A stretch of DNA of 37,834 bases from a virus, in IMG/VR virus record IMGVR_UViG_3300036876_000071, positions 1-37,834 of that record; one strand, written 5' to 3'. The first letter of the stretch is position 1, and each line of letters begins with the position of its first letter. A program made the position numbers and the translations under genes. Positions 1 to 8,162 of the stretch are shown here, one piece after another. The notes under the pieces are model-generated. The model was given only the letters and a program-made list of their open reading frames with translations, was not told the origin of the DNA and searched no databases.

Positions 1-1929
1 TAGCGGTGTAAACACTCCTTCATATAGCCCCTCATAGTTTCCTGGTGCCACAATCAAAGAAGAAAAACTGCCATTAGCTGGCAATGTTGCTGTGACTGTA
101 GGAGGATGATATTGCCCGCACGATTCCCAAATGTCACGCAAGTGAAGCTGCGCGAACATGATTGACCATTTCCAATTCCAACCTTGACTGTTCAAATGCG
201 GGTCACCTGCGATATCAAGAGTGTCTCCAAGACCCGCGAGATTTGTCCAACACGACATGGCCGTATAGTAATCCAGCATGACAACGTCATAACAAAGGTT
301 GCTTGCCACATAGGTTCGCATGATTTGAGACCCATAAGATGTTAAGGGAGGGTCTGAGTATGGAGAGCAAGGAGGATTTGCTGTCAAAACCGGGGAAATC
401 TGAGAGTCCCCTATGATAATATCCGCTTGACACAAATTGGTGTTGAGAACGTAGGACAAGTATGCGGGGTAGTTGGTGTAACTATACAAGCACTTTATCT
501 GGTCATACTGAATCACCGTAGGCCCGATATTAGTCAAGATGCACGCGATGTTGTTTGATCCCATTCCAAGCCAAACACCCAGGTCTTGCCCCGGCCCATG
601 CAGATCATAGATCAAAGCGCCTGCACCGGCATTGGTATTGTAAAGCCCGCCGCCGATGAAGCGAAATGAGTTTGAGCCAGAAGCATTACTCAAGACACAT
701 TGCCAGTTCGTCAGGACTAGAGGAATATTTGTGCAAGCCAAAGTCCCCTCAGCTTGATTCGCTCCACCAGGAGTTTCCCAAATGTTGTAGGTTGTCCAAG
801 TCGAAGAATTTTTTTGATTGAAGTTCAGCGTAGCAAAGCCGTTTGATGCGCTCACCATATACCAAAATTGAAATCGGTTGGCTGTAAAGAAGTTCGATCC
901 GGGGTTATTTTGGTAATCGTATGGCACACTTAGCCCATTATTCAAAATAAAAGTGGCACTGCCCCACCAATAACTAGCATTAGGCTGACTCCCCAAAATA
1001 GTTGTAGGAAATCCACTCAACACATTCCCTGTTCCACACCCAGGTTGAATGCCATTGGTTGTATTCGCCTCAAGCCATGCCATGAAGCCGGGGCGGGTAT
1101 CACTTCCTGTTGAATCTCCAAAATACAGCCAAACCAAATTGCTTCCATTCGGATTGGCGGCAACATTGCTGCCATTCACTCCACTGTAAAGCGTGCGGTT
1201 TAGATGCCCAAGGCCATACGAGTTCAACGCAAGACTGTCCAAAATAACCGGAGAATTGGTAATGTTAATCACTGTTCCATTGGTCCTGGTCGTGCTGATC
1301 ATCATGTTCGCGTCGGAGATTAACGGATCATAGGTGAACACGTCCACGCCGTAACCGCCGCCGCCGGTTGGCGGAGCAAATGTAGCCTGTCCACTTTGGT
1401 AAGTCAGTACGTTGGCATTCGTGCCTGCGCCTGGGACGGCGGAGAAGTTCGTCACGGCGTTGGTGAGCGTGCCGGCGACCGCGCTTGCAACCGTGGCCGT
1501 GCTGGCGTTGCCGATGATGTTGCCGGTCAAGCCATCGTGGAAATTGGCTGTTGTGGCCGTGTTGATCGTCAGGTTGGTAGGAATAACGGAATTGGGCGCG
1601 AGGCCGGTCAGGCTGGCGGCGTTGAGGTTGCTCAGTCCGCTACCGTTGCCCGTAATGGTTCCCACTGTGAGCGCGCCGTAATTGGTCGTGCCTGTCGGGG
1701 TGACGGCTAAAATGTTTGATCCCGCGTTGGTCACGAACAGCGAGTTGGTGACGATGGGGTTGGTAAGCAGCACATTTGCCGCGACATTGATGGTGTTGGT
1801 TCCGTTGGCAATGGTAAAGGTGATGCCCGGTCCCGCCGTGACTTTGTTGGTGGTGACGGCGTTGTATTTCAACGGCTGTCCAATCAACGTCAGAGGCAAA
1901 ACAAGAAAAATAGCGAGTAACTGTTTCAT
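1..1929 (-). CDS. Tail fibre / receptor-binding protein with SGNH-esterase-like C-terminal region (partial, runs off the left edge)
   Basis: The reading frame is open for 643 codons from ATG at 1929 to the window edge, with GGAG nine bases before the start and only four bases after the upstream stop. Residues 1-18 look like a hydrophobic signal peptide, odd for a virion protein. Residues 19-230 are Thr/Asn/Gly-rich and include a phage-fibre-type stretch (TGNGSGLSNLNAASLTG). After a GGGG linker (about residue 188), a GDS at 271-273 resembles SGNH block I, G457-S-N-N resembles block III and D576-P-H578 resembles block V, although the canonical form is DxxH. A second GDS lies at 507-509. I infer a glycan O-deacylase or binding domain. 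Counted by eye, GC is about 47% in 661-720 but 68% in 1441-1500, so the distal part looks exchanged. Fibre role fairly sure; SGNH assignment moderate. Confidence 0.65.
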   Translation of the reverse strand, partial: MKQLLAIFLVLPLTLIGQPLKYNAVTTNKVTAGPGITFTIANGTNTINVAANVLLTNPIVTNSLFVTNAGSNILAVTPTGTTNYGALTVGTITGNGSGLSNLNAASLTGLAPNSVIPTNLTINTATTANFHDGLTGNIIGNASTATVASAVAGTLTNAVTNFSAVPGAGTNANVLTYQSGQATFAPPTGGGGYGVDVFTYDPLISDANMMISTTRTNGTVINITNSPVILDSLALNSYGLGHLNRTLYSGVNGSNVAANPNGSNLVWLYFGDSTGSDTRPGFMAWLEANTTNGIQPGCGTGNVLSGFPTTILGSQPNASYWWGSATFILNNGLSVPYDYQNNPGSNFFTANRFQFWYMVSASNGFATLNFNQKNSSTWTTYNIWETPGGANQAEGTLACTNIPLVLTNWQCVLSNASGSNSFRFIGGGLYNTNAGAGALIYDLHGPGQDLGVWLGMGSNNIACILTNIGPTVIQYDQIKCLYSYTNYPAYLSYVLNTNLCQADIIIGDSQISPVLTANPPCSPYSDPPLTSYGSQIMRTYVASNLCYDVVMLDYYTAMSCWTNLAGLGDTLDIAGDPHLNSQGWNWKWSIMFAQLHLRDIWESCGQYHPPTVTATLPANGSFSSLIVAPGNYEGLYEGVFTPL

Positions 1930-1933
1930 AAAA

Positions 1934-2488
1934 TCATTCTCCGCTGGCCACGATACATTCCAGGAGGCCTTGCAGCGATAAGGCGGGGTCTCCCTCGGTG
2001 GCGGCGGCATTGGTCAAAGATTGCGCGTCCGCCGCCCCGCCGGACTGGGTAAAGGCCAGGGCGCACTCCAATACGCCCCGTGGCGAGAGCTTGTCATAAC
2101 CTTTGGAGGCGATGGAATTCATCAGCGTTTTAGCCATGTGCGAATTGAAGGAATAGGAAAAGACAGCAATCAGGGCCTTTTCCAAATCTCCGTCACTCAT
2201 GGCCGGATAACCATTGGTTGCCGCCATGGCGAGGGCCGTTGCGGCCGTGTCGCCGCTGGAATAGGTGTAGGCTGCAATCCAGCACAGGATAATATCCCGA
2301 TGCGAAAGCGCGGGATAAGACAGTGAGGCGGCAGAGACGATGAGCGTTTGGGCGTTGTTGCGGGTGGGGTTGGCGCCGGCCTCTGAGAAGGCCTCGACCA
2401 GCAACGCTTCCCTCAAATCCCGATCCGAAAGCGCGTCATAGCCAAGGCTCACCGCCTGACCAATCAAGGTTTGGGCGTCGAAGGCCAT
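1934..2488 (-). CDS. Helical-repeat protein of unknown function in the tail-fibre operon
   Basis: This 184-residue protein is built from five degenerate repeats of about 35-38 residues. Each has an AQTL-like start, then A..LGY.ALS.RDL or a variant, then a second helix; the S-x-R/G-D/G-L turn recurs at each repeat. Such helix pairs suggest a small solenoid, perhaps a fibre-attachment or chaperone piece, but I do not recognise a family. It lies six bases after the upstream gene's stop and four bases before the fibre gene, so it is almost certainly co-transcribed with them. No strong Shine-Dalgarno is visible before its ATG, which fits coupling to the upstream gene. Confidence 0.75.
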   Translation of the reverse strand: MAFDAQTLIGQAVSLGYDALSDRDLREALLVEAFSEAGANPTRNNAQTLIVSAASLSYPALSHRDIILCWIAAYTYSSGDTAATALAMAATNGYPAMSDGDLEKALIAVFSYSFNSHMAKTLMNSIASKGYDKLSPRGVLECALAFTQSGGAADAQSLTNAAATEGDPALSLQGLLECIVASGE

Positions 2489-2493
2489 GCATA

Positions 2494-2937
2494 TTACCCA
2501 ATGGCGTAACGCAGGAAGTAGTAAATGAATTCCAGCGTGGTTTCGTCGGTGTCAGACAACTCCGCAGCTTCGACCAACAGACCATTGATCGTGGTGGGTG
2601 TCGTGCCGTCGTTGCCATGCGCGCTGCTCCAATCAAGGGCGGCTTGCATGGTCAACCTGGACAATTGATCCTTGGCAGACACAATGATGGGTGAAAATCC
2701 GCCCATGAACGCCGCCGCATCGGAGTGCAAAAGGTTGTGGTTTGAAACGTAATTCACGCCCCCTTTGTAGTGCAGCGTCCGAATCTTGGCGACTATCGCC
2801 ACCGCCCACAACTGTCGCCGGTTCAGGTTTTCCAACTGGGCCATGTCCGACATCAGGGTTGTCGCCTGCTTGGTCGTGACGGGAACCGTCAACGCCGGGA
2901 GCGCGACAAGCGCGCTGTTCAAATTTTGGCTGCTCAT
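2494..2937 (-). CDS. Hypothetical virion-associated protein
   Basis: A 147-residue protein whose ATG overlaps the stop of the upstream gene as ATGA (2934-2937), a junction typical of coupled phage genes and the reason for this start. The N-terminal half is predicted helical and moderately hydrophobic (the region around NRRQLWAVAIVAKI). The rest has no recognisable motif, signal peptide or membrane helix. Its position between the probable capsid gene and the fibre gene suggests a head-completion, tail or fibre-attachment role; this is inference from context only. Confidence 0.7.
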   Translation of the reverse strand: MSSQNLNSALVALPALTVPVTTKQATTLMSDMAQLENLNRRQLWAVAIVAKIRTLHYKGGVNYVSNHNLLHSDAAAFMGGFSPIIVSAKDQLSRLTMQAALDWSSAHGNDGTTPTTINGLLVEAAELSDTDETTLEFIYYFLRYAIG

Positions 2938-3230
2938 GTTGATTCCTCACTCATGGACGGCGCCATGTGCTTGCGGAAGTCATCTGCCCACTGTTCCCGC
3001 TCCGCGCCTTCCTTATCCTCCTTGGGGCCGTCTCCGGCTTCCAGGGTGACAGGGAAATTGCCTTCCTCGTCAGGTTGTCCCAAAACGAGTTTGTCCCCGG
3101 CCTTGGCCCCTTTGGGCAACATTTCAGCCGGAATGGGTTGCGTCGGCGCGTTTTCGGCCGGCGGGGGCATCGTGTCCGAGCCAGCCGCTGAATCCATACC
3201 CGTCTCCGCCATTGCACTTGAAGCATCCAT
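2934..3230 (-). CDS. Small acidic, disordered-looking protein downstream of the capsid gene
   Basis: Ninety-eight residues, rich in Glu, Asp, Ala, Pro and Gly, with a Pro-rich middle and a charged C-terminus, suggesting a largely unstructured protein. A short ordered part around 40-65 (GDKLVLGQPDEEGNFPV) could be a small beta unit. It is the first gene after the hairpin terminator that follows the capsid gene and is coupled by ATGA to the next gene. There is no clear ribosome-binding site because the terminator's U-run lies directly before the ATG. Function unknown; a decoration or assembly cofactor is possible but unsupported. Confidence 0.65.
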   Translation of the reverse strand: MDASSAMAETGMDSAAGSDTMPPPAENAPTQPIPAEMLPKGAKAGDKLVLGQPDEEGNFPVTLEAGDGPKEDKEGAEREQWADDFRKHMAPSMSEEST

Positions 3231-3271
3231 AAATAAAAAGGTTCAGGCTGCGGGGTTGCGTCCCCGCAGCC
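3231..3271 (-). terminator. Intrinsic terminator after the probable major capsid gene
   Basis: On the minus strand a perfect 10-bp stem (3262-3271 pairing with 3246-3255) closes a six-base loop and is followed by TGAAC, then C and five T (3240-3235). It lies in the 57-base gap between the capsid stop and the next start. Placed inside an operon, it should partly end transcription and keep capsid mRNA more abundant than downstream mRNA. Confidence 0.8.
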
Positions 3272-3287
3272 AAGTGAATCATAATCC

Positions 3288-4859
3288 TCAATCCTCCGGC
3301 GGATAATTCCAGCCAGGGCCTTGGGCTCCAGGGTCGTAGCACTGCGCAGAGTAGGCCAGGAGGCTCTGATAATCCGTGTTGCTGGTCGGGCCAACGGGCA
3401 TGATGCCGGTATTGGGCTTGCGGATGTAAGGCTGCGCCTGACCAACCGCCAGGATAACCCGTTCGATTTCCGGATAAACCGTTTTGATCCCATAGCGAAA
3501 TTCACCCATCCAAAACCCGCGATTTTTCTTGTAATTGTTCACCGCGCACTGAACGCCGGTGTTCGGATCGATGTAAGTGAAGTACTCGGGCGACATCCAT
3601 TTCCACTGACCCATGAAACTGCGGGACAGACCGAACTTCATGGAGGAATTCACCGAGGCAATATCGCCGACAAAGACTTCGCGCGCATCCCGGTTGTAGC
3701 AGTGATACATGCGGATGGGGGCGTTCTTCCAATCAGGGGAGAACACCGGCTTGAGTCCGAAAGTCGCTTGGACATTGACGAACGGCCAGACCTGCTCGAT
3801 CCAAACCGCGTTCGCGCCGCCCACAACAGGCCCCCCATTGATGCCAGGGAGGCTTTGCCCGTCCAAGTCAGCCCGGAACCGGAACCGCATTTGCTGGTCA
3901 TCCCGTTTGAACAACCAATCGCCGCAACCCGCTGTCACTCCAAGGCTGTAGAACACGCCCGCTTTCGTGAAATCAGACGCTTTGTAGAGGCCAGTCAACG
4001 CGGGGTTGGCGGCTGTAAGCGCCCGGCCCGTGTCCGAGTCCATCGTGATGGTGAACTTGCCTTCCGGCAACCATTCCTCATCGTGATAACCATTGGCTGC
4101 CAGGTCGGCTTGCGAGTTCACCAGATATTCCATCGTCAACTGGCCCATGGAAGCGATCAGCCCAGCAGTCGTGGCGGCAGTCAAAGAGCCTGCCGTAACC
4201 AAGGCCGTCAATCCGCCGCTCTGATTCAGGTTAATCATCAGCGAATTGTTGGTGTAGGCCGGGGCGGTCCCGTTGGACACGGTAAACATGTTGTCGCTGA
4301 TGTCCAAGGATTGCGGGTTGCCATAGGCATCGGACAAGCCAGCCAGCCAGAGGCCGCTCTGCGTTGCCGCCGTGCCGCATCGGCGCAGGATGAGCAACCG
4401 GAGGAAGTCGGATGAAATGATTTCGGGCAGCTTTTTGTAGCCCGCGAACACCGCCTCCATTTTGGCGATCCCCTCGTCCACCGTGTTCAACTGGTCGAGG
4501 CAGAACGGGATGGAGTTGTACTCGCGCTGGAACAGGTCGTAGCGCAACTGGTCAACGCCGTGGGAGATGACTTGCGGCGTCATGTCGCAAGGCGTGCCGA
4601 CGCAGGGATCGGCCACGAATTGTTGCCACATGCCCGGATCATTGGGCCGTCCGACATAGACCTTTTCGTGCAGTTGCGTTGTCTCCTTGAACAACGGCCA
4701 TTTGCTGGTCTTGTACATGCCGGTGTAGATGTACTGGGCAGGTTTGCGATCCCTGGCTATTACTTTATCCCAAGGATACGGGCGCGAGCCGAGGAAGTTG
4801 TTGAAAGCGCCACACTGGGCGGTTGTCAAAGGCATAAAATCAAATTCGTTTTGCCCCAT
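3288..4859 (-). CDS. Probable major capsid protein
   Basis: A 523-residue protein without signal peptide or membrane segments, with mixed alpha/beta composition and many aromatic residues. I assign it as the capsid protein by size, by its place at the head of a structural operon, by the strong terminator right behind it, and because no other gene here suits that role. Features typical of large HK97-fold capsid proteins are a helical stretch at about 125-165 and long beta-rich regions afterwards, but I cannot point to a diagnostic motif. No Shine-Dalgarno precedes ATG 4859; a second in-frame ATG at 4835 also lacks one. It is transcribed away from the regulator gene at 5062. Alternatives are another large virion protein or a decoration protein. 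Confidence 0.55.
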   Translation of the reverse strand: MGQNEFDFMPLTTAQCGAFNNFLGSRPYPWDKVIARDRKPAQYIYTGMYKTSKWPLFKETTQLHEKVYVGRPNDPGMWQQFVADPCVGTPCDMTPQVISHGVDQLRYDLFQREYNSIPFCLDQLNTVDEGIAKMEAVFAGYKKLPEIISSDFLRLLILRRCGTAATQSGLWLAGLSDAYGNPQSLDISDNMFTVSNGTAPAYTNNSLMINLNQSGGLTALVTAGSLTAATTAGLIASMGQLTMEYLVNSQADLAANGYHDEEWLPEGKFTITMDSDTGRALTAANPALTGLYKASDFTKAGVFYSLGVTAGCGDWLFKRDDQQMRFRFRADLDGQSLPGINGGPVVGGANAVWIEQVWPFVNVQATFGLKPVFSPDWKNAPIRMYHCYNRDAREVFVGDIASVNSSMKFGLSRSFMGQWKWMSPEYFTYIDPNTGVQCAVNNYKKNRGFWMGEFRYGIKTVYPEIERVILAVGQAQPYIRKPNTGIMPVGPTSNTDYQSLLAYSAQCYDPGAQGPGWNYPPED

Positions 4860-5061
4860 CGGGGCGGTTTACGGTTTACGGGATTTGCGCGGGCGGGGCG
4901 CGTTACGCTGAACTTCACTGGCCGGGAACGGACGGCTTACGTTCTCTGCGGTTGTGGGCCGCTTGATGTCCTACGATGCAACCCATAAGCCCGCTTTCGA
5001 TTTCCCGCCAACGCAAAAAGTAGTGGACAAAACAAGTGCGTGATGCTAGTGGTTGTTCAAG
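4860..5061. promoter_or_regulatory. Divergent intergenic region between capsid operon and regulator/sugar operon
   Basis: About 200 bases without a convincing gene separate two operons that point away from each other, so promoters for both should lie here. A tandem heptamer GGTTTAC is repeated at 4866-4872 and 4873-4879, close to the capsid start. I see no convincing sigma-70 pair on either strand. The XRE-type protein encoded at the right edge is a plausible regulator of this region. Confidence 0.4.
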
Positions 5062-5253
5062 ATGCCTGAGAAAGAGAACTTCGGAAATAAGCTGCGCGCG
5101 TGGAGAAAACGCCGAGGCTGGCTTCAAAAACAAGCGGCGGACGCTCTTTCGGTGTCACTGGACACATACCGGGCTTGGGAATACAACAACGGCGCGCCGC
5201 ACAAAGCCCCGTCAAGGGCCGAGATTGAGCAGCGCATGGAGGCCGCCAAGTAA
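5062..5253 (+). CDS. Small XRE-family helix-turn-helix transcriptional regulator
   Basis: Sixty-three residues from ATG 5062 (a TTG at 5053 is an alternative). The whole protein is one helix-turn-helix domain: helix 1 LRAWRKRRGW, then LQKQAADALSV and SLDTYRAWEYN, matching the Cro/C1-type pattern in which residues of the third helix contact DNA. It has no dimerisation or sensor domain, so it resembles Cro-sized phage repressors or restriction-controller proteins. It is the first gene of the plus-strand operon, ending one base before the next start region, and may regulate its own divergent promoter region. DNA-binding function is fairly sure; the target is inferred. Confidence 0.8.
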   Translation: MPEKENFGNKLRAWRKRRGWLQKQAADALSVSLDTYRAWEYNNGAPHKAPSRAEIEQRMEAAK

Positions 5254-5254
5254 C

Positions 5255-6553
5255 ATGCAACTATATGTCCAACTTGGTCGCAACGGGGACATAATGAACA
5301 TCCTGCCGTTGCTCTATCAGGACTTCCTCAAAACAGGGGAGAAGTCGAGCTTAATGGTCGCCGGGGAGTTTTCACCGTTGCTGGAAGGCGTGTCCTATGT
5401 GACCCCCATCGTGCATCCCGGCCCGCACTACGAGATTGACATAGCCGCCGCCAAGGCCCGCGAGATCGCCCCCGCCGCCATCGTCACCCAAGTCAACGGG
5501 CCGCCCATTGCCGTCAAGCAACAGACCTACGAGAAGGCCGGGCAAGATCGCGCGCGAACCACGTCCTTTCAAAAGGAGTCATGGAAAGTGGCGGGGCGAT
5601 TGGGGCAATGGGATGAATGCCTGCCCTTAGTGTTCGACCAACGCGACAAGGCGCGAGAACAAAAGCTGATGGACAGTTGCGGCGTTATCCCGAAACGACG
5701 CGGAGAAAAGAAGCCCCTGATCCTCCTGGCCCTCAACAGCAATTCCAGCCCGTTTCCCTACATAGAATTGCTGCGGTTCGTGCTGGATAAGGCGTTTGGA
5801 GTCGAATACCGGCTTTTGGACTTGCCCAAGGCGGAGCGGCTTTACGATTTGCTGGCCCTATACGAGCGCGCCGCGTTGCTCGTGGCCGTGGACTCCGCGC
5901 CGTTGCACCTGGCCTGGGCGTGCCGTCCGCTGCCTGTTTTCGCCCTGGCGCAAGACCGGCCTACGCTGTGGCACGGGGCGTCGTGGAGGCCGAATCATCT
6001 GTGGTATTGCCGGTATCACGACTGGCCGAAAAGGGCGGTGGAGATGATGGATGCGATTGCATCCCTACCCGCGCCCTCAAACCCAAACGATTTCGTCACC
6101 GTCTGGAATGCCTACCAGGACAAGGGCCATTATCCCGCGTGGCCTTCTGTTCTGCCCGCTGCCGTTGGTTCATGCGGACGGGATACCTGGACAATGTTTC
6201 AGGAACCTAGGCGCGCGCCGTTTCTCCGCGATGTCATCAGAATGGCCATGCAACGGGCCGGGAGCGACGCATCGCAAATCCACCTGACACGCTCCCACGT
6301 TTCCGTCCAACCACCGGACTTGGCCCCGCCCTACTTCGCTTACCGGATGCTCAAGACCGCCGATGGCCTACAGTTCTCCCCCGTGGCCGACTTGTTCTGC
6401 GCCACGAAAGCATGGTGGCGCGAAGTCCTGCCGGAGATACCCGATTTCGTGCTGGGCAACGATCATTTGTGGAGCGAGGGATTGCGTGTGCTGTTCCAGA
6501 AGCGCGGGGCCAAGAACGCGACGGGGTGTTGCTCGTTTGCAAAGGAAAAATGA
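5255..6553 (+). CDS. GT9-like (heptosyltransferase-type) glycosyltransferase with a C-terminal extension
   Basis: Start ATG 5255 was chosen because it begins directly after the regulator's stop and has GGAGG about 12 bases upstream; a longer frame exists but overlaps the regulator. The 432-residue protein begins with an LGRNGDIMNILPLL motif, as in GT-B transferases of family 9. At 211-222 it has AVDSAPLHLAWA, the counterpart of the GT9 nucleotide-sugar motif (D-x-G/A-x-x-H-L-A; D213, H218). Residues about 270-432 form an added domain ending in DLFCATKAWW...LPEIPDFVLGND, not part of GT9. It should transfer a sugar from a nucleotide donor in the cytoplasm. It overlaps the next gene by ATGA and heads the carbohydrate cassette. 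Confidence 0.75.
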   Translation: MQLYVQLGRNGDIMNILPLLYQDFLKTGEKSSLMVAGEFSPLLEGVSYVTPIVHPGPHYEIDIAAAKAREIAPAAIVTQVNGPPIAVKQQTYEKAGQDRARTTSFQKESWKVAGRLGQWDECLPLVFDQRDKAREQKLMDSCGVIPKRRGEKKPLILLALNSNSSPFPYIELLRFVLDKAFGVEYRLLDLPKAERLYDLLALYERAALLVAVDSAPLHLAWACRPLPVFALAQDRPTLWHGASWRPNHLWYCRYHDWPKRAVEMMDAIASLPAPSNPNDFVTVWNAYQDKGHYPAWPSVLPAAVGSCGRDTWTMFQEPRRAPFLRDVIRMAMQRAGSDASQIHLTRSHVSVQPPDLAPPYFAYRMLKTADGLQFSPVADLFCATKAWWREVLPEIPDFVLGNDHLWSEGLRVLFQKRGAKNATGCCSFAKEK

Positions 6554-7527
6554 CCCCTGCCCCCTCACTCTTGCACAATAAAAAACTGGCCGATGAGTAT
6601 ATCGCCAAGGCCGGGAACCCGTCGCGTTACCCGCCTATCAGCGAGCAGGTGGAGCTTCTGCCGCTGGATACTTCACGCCTGCCCGCGCACGCCTATAACC
6701 CATCGTTGTATCAGTCCAACGGTCACACCTACATGACTTATCGGCATCACGTCAGGGGCGGATTCCAGACCCTTATCGGCATCGCCGAGCTTGACAAAGA
6801 TGGCCGCGTCATGAAAACGCGCGACCTGCCCATTGAAGGATTCAGCGTCGAGGACGCGCACCTTTTCTCCCTGCATGGGGAGCCTTGGGTATCCTGGGTG
6901 GAGGCACGATGGGAAGGCCGATCCGCCAATCCCAAATCCGTCATCAAATACGCGCAACTCGAATTGCCGCCAGCGCACGAAAACCCGGATTGGAAATGGA
7001 ACGCGATTCGGACGTATCAGCCCGCCGCCGGCGGGAACGACTGGGGTTCAGTGCAAAAGAACTGGGTCTTTTTCGAGCAGGACGAAAATCTGTTCTGCGT
7101 TTTTCTTTCGCACCCGCAACACTGCGTTTGGCAAATCCAAGGCGGGACAGTCATCGCCGATAACAAGACCGCGCCCGCGCAATGGCCCTACGGAGCCATC
7201 CGGGGCGGAAACGTAGTGCCTTACGGGAATAAACTCCTGCGCTTCTTTCATTCGAGCACCATTCACGGCATCGGGCAATACGAGAAGCGGTATTACATCG
7301 GCGCGCTCATAATGGAGGGGAAGCCCCCTTTCGCCGTGCAAGCCATCAGTAAAAGGCCCATCATCTACGGCAGCGAAGCGCCCGTGGTGGACTGCTACCA
7401 TTTCAAGCCCGGCGTGGCATTCCCTTGTGGAGCCGTGGTGGACAGGGGAAGTTTCATCGTGGCTTTGGGCGTGAACGATTGCCAATGCGCCTTGGCGAGA
7501 ATAAAACCGGAGCAACTTAATTTGTGA
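6550..7527 (+). CDS. GH130-like five-bladed beta-propeller protein (glycoside phosphorylase/hydrolase-like)
   Basis: ATG 6550 overlaps the preceding stop (ATGA), giving 325 residues, the usual size for GH130-type propellers. Motifs in order: YNPSLYQSNGHTYMTYRHH (about 50-68), IGIAELDKDG, EDAHLFSLHGEPWVSW (first acidic motif), QKNWVFFEQDENLFCVF, RGGNVVPYGNKLLRFFHSS, and YIGALIMEGKPPF...ISKRPI near the end. This order is what I know from GH130 mannoside phosphorylases and from related propellers encoded beside glycosyltransferases. It may bind, trim or phosphorolyse a mannose-like glycan, or assist the transferases. It ends in a GTGA overlap with the methyltransferase gene. Fold assignment reasonably sure; catalytic activity unproven. 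Confidence 0.65.
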   Translation: MTPAPSLLHNKKLADEYIAKAGNPSRYPPISEQVELLPLDTSRLPAHAYNPSLYQSNGHTYMTYRHHVRGGFQTLIGIAELDKDGRVMKTRDLPIEGFSVEDAHLFSLHGEPWVSWVEARWEGRSANPKSVIKYAQLELPPAHENPDWKWNAIRTYQPAAGGNDWGSVQKNWVFFEQDENLFCVFLSHPQHCVWQIQGGTVIADNKTAPAQWPYGAIRGGNVVPYGNKLLRFFHSSTIHGIGQYEKRYYIGALIMEGKPPFAVQAISKRPIIYGSEAPVVDCYHFKPGVAFPCGAVVDRGSFIVALGVNDCQCALARIKPEQLNL

Positions 7528-8162
7528 TCCAAACCATCGATCTCATAAACGCTTGGCTGGATAATGACCATGTGCCAAAGATTGAAGGGTGGTGTACCCC
7601 GTTAAAAGGTTGCCATCTTGCCAACCTTACTTTCAAACTGAAACCGAAAGTGGCCGTGGAAATTGGCGTGTTCGCCGGAAAGTCTCTTTTGCCGATTGCG
7701 TTGGCTTTGAAAGAAATCGGGTTTGGAAAAGTAATAGCCATTGATCCCTGGTCTTCAAAGGAGTCCCAGAAGGGATATTCACAAGAGGACTACGAATGGT
7801 GGGGAAAAATTGACCATGAGGATATTTTCCGAAAGTTTAACCAGTTAATTGAAAGATTTGAGTTGCGCGGCCATGTGGAAGTGTGGCGCACAACCAGCGA
7901 TCTTGCCACACCGCCCGAATTCGTTGATTTGTTGCACATTGACGGCCAGCATACCGAACAGGCCATTCGTGACGTGGCCCGTTACGCCTCAAAAGTAAGA
8001 CGCGGAGGAATGGTTGTTATGGACGATATACACAACGGGGAATTTGGGGTCAAGGTAAGCGAGGCCGTGGATAATCTTTTGGGAATGGGCTTTAAAACTT
8101 TTTTTGAACTCCACGTTGGTTCAGACGACTTTGCAATTTATGAAAAATCTTTGCTTTTATGA
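7524..8162 (+). CDS. SAM-dependent methyltransferase (Methyltransf_24 type)
   Basis: The GTG start at 7524 overlaps the preceding TGA. The 212-residue protein shows SAM motif I (VEIGVFAGKS, 45-54), an acidic strand end (VIAIDPW) and VDLLHIDGQHT followed by RRGGMVVMDDI, the signature of the Rossmann methyltransferases common in sugar and O-antigen clusters. Such enzymes often O-methylate sugars, which caps chains. The DNA is markedly less GC-rich than upstream genes (about 45% in 7561-7620 versus 68% in 5461-5520, counted by eye), pointing to a separate origin. It overlaps the aminotransferase gene by ATGA. Family sure; the sugar substrate is inferred from neighbours. Confidence 0.8.
   Translation: MIQTIDLINAWLDNDHVPKIEGWCTPLKGCHLANLTFKLKPKVAVEIGVFAGKSLLPIALALKEIGFGKVIAIDPWSSKESQKGYSQEDYEWWGKIDHEDIFRKFNQLIERFELRGHVEVWRTTSDLATPPEFVDLLHIDGQHTEQAIRDVARYASKVRRGGMVVMDDIHNGEFGVKVSEAVDNLLGMGFKTFFELHVGSDDFAIYEKSLLL

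Noticed and set aside
3321-4415. A 364-codon plus-strand frame opposite the capsid gene
   Set aside because: It is antisense to a better gene, its translation is rich in Arg/His/Gly with no domain character, and it lacks a ribosome site.
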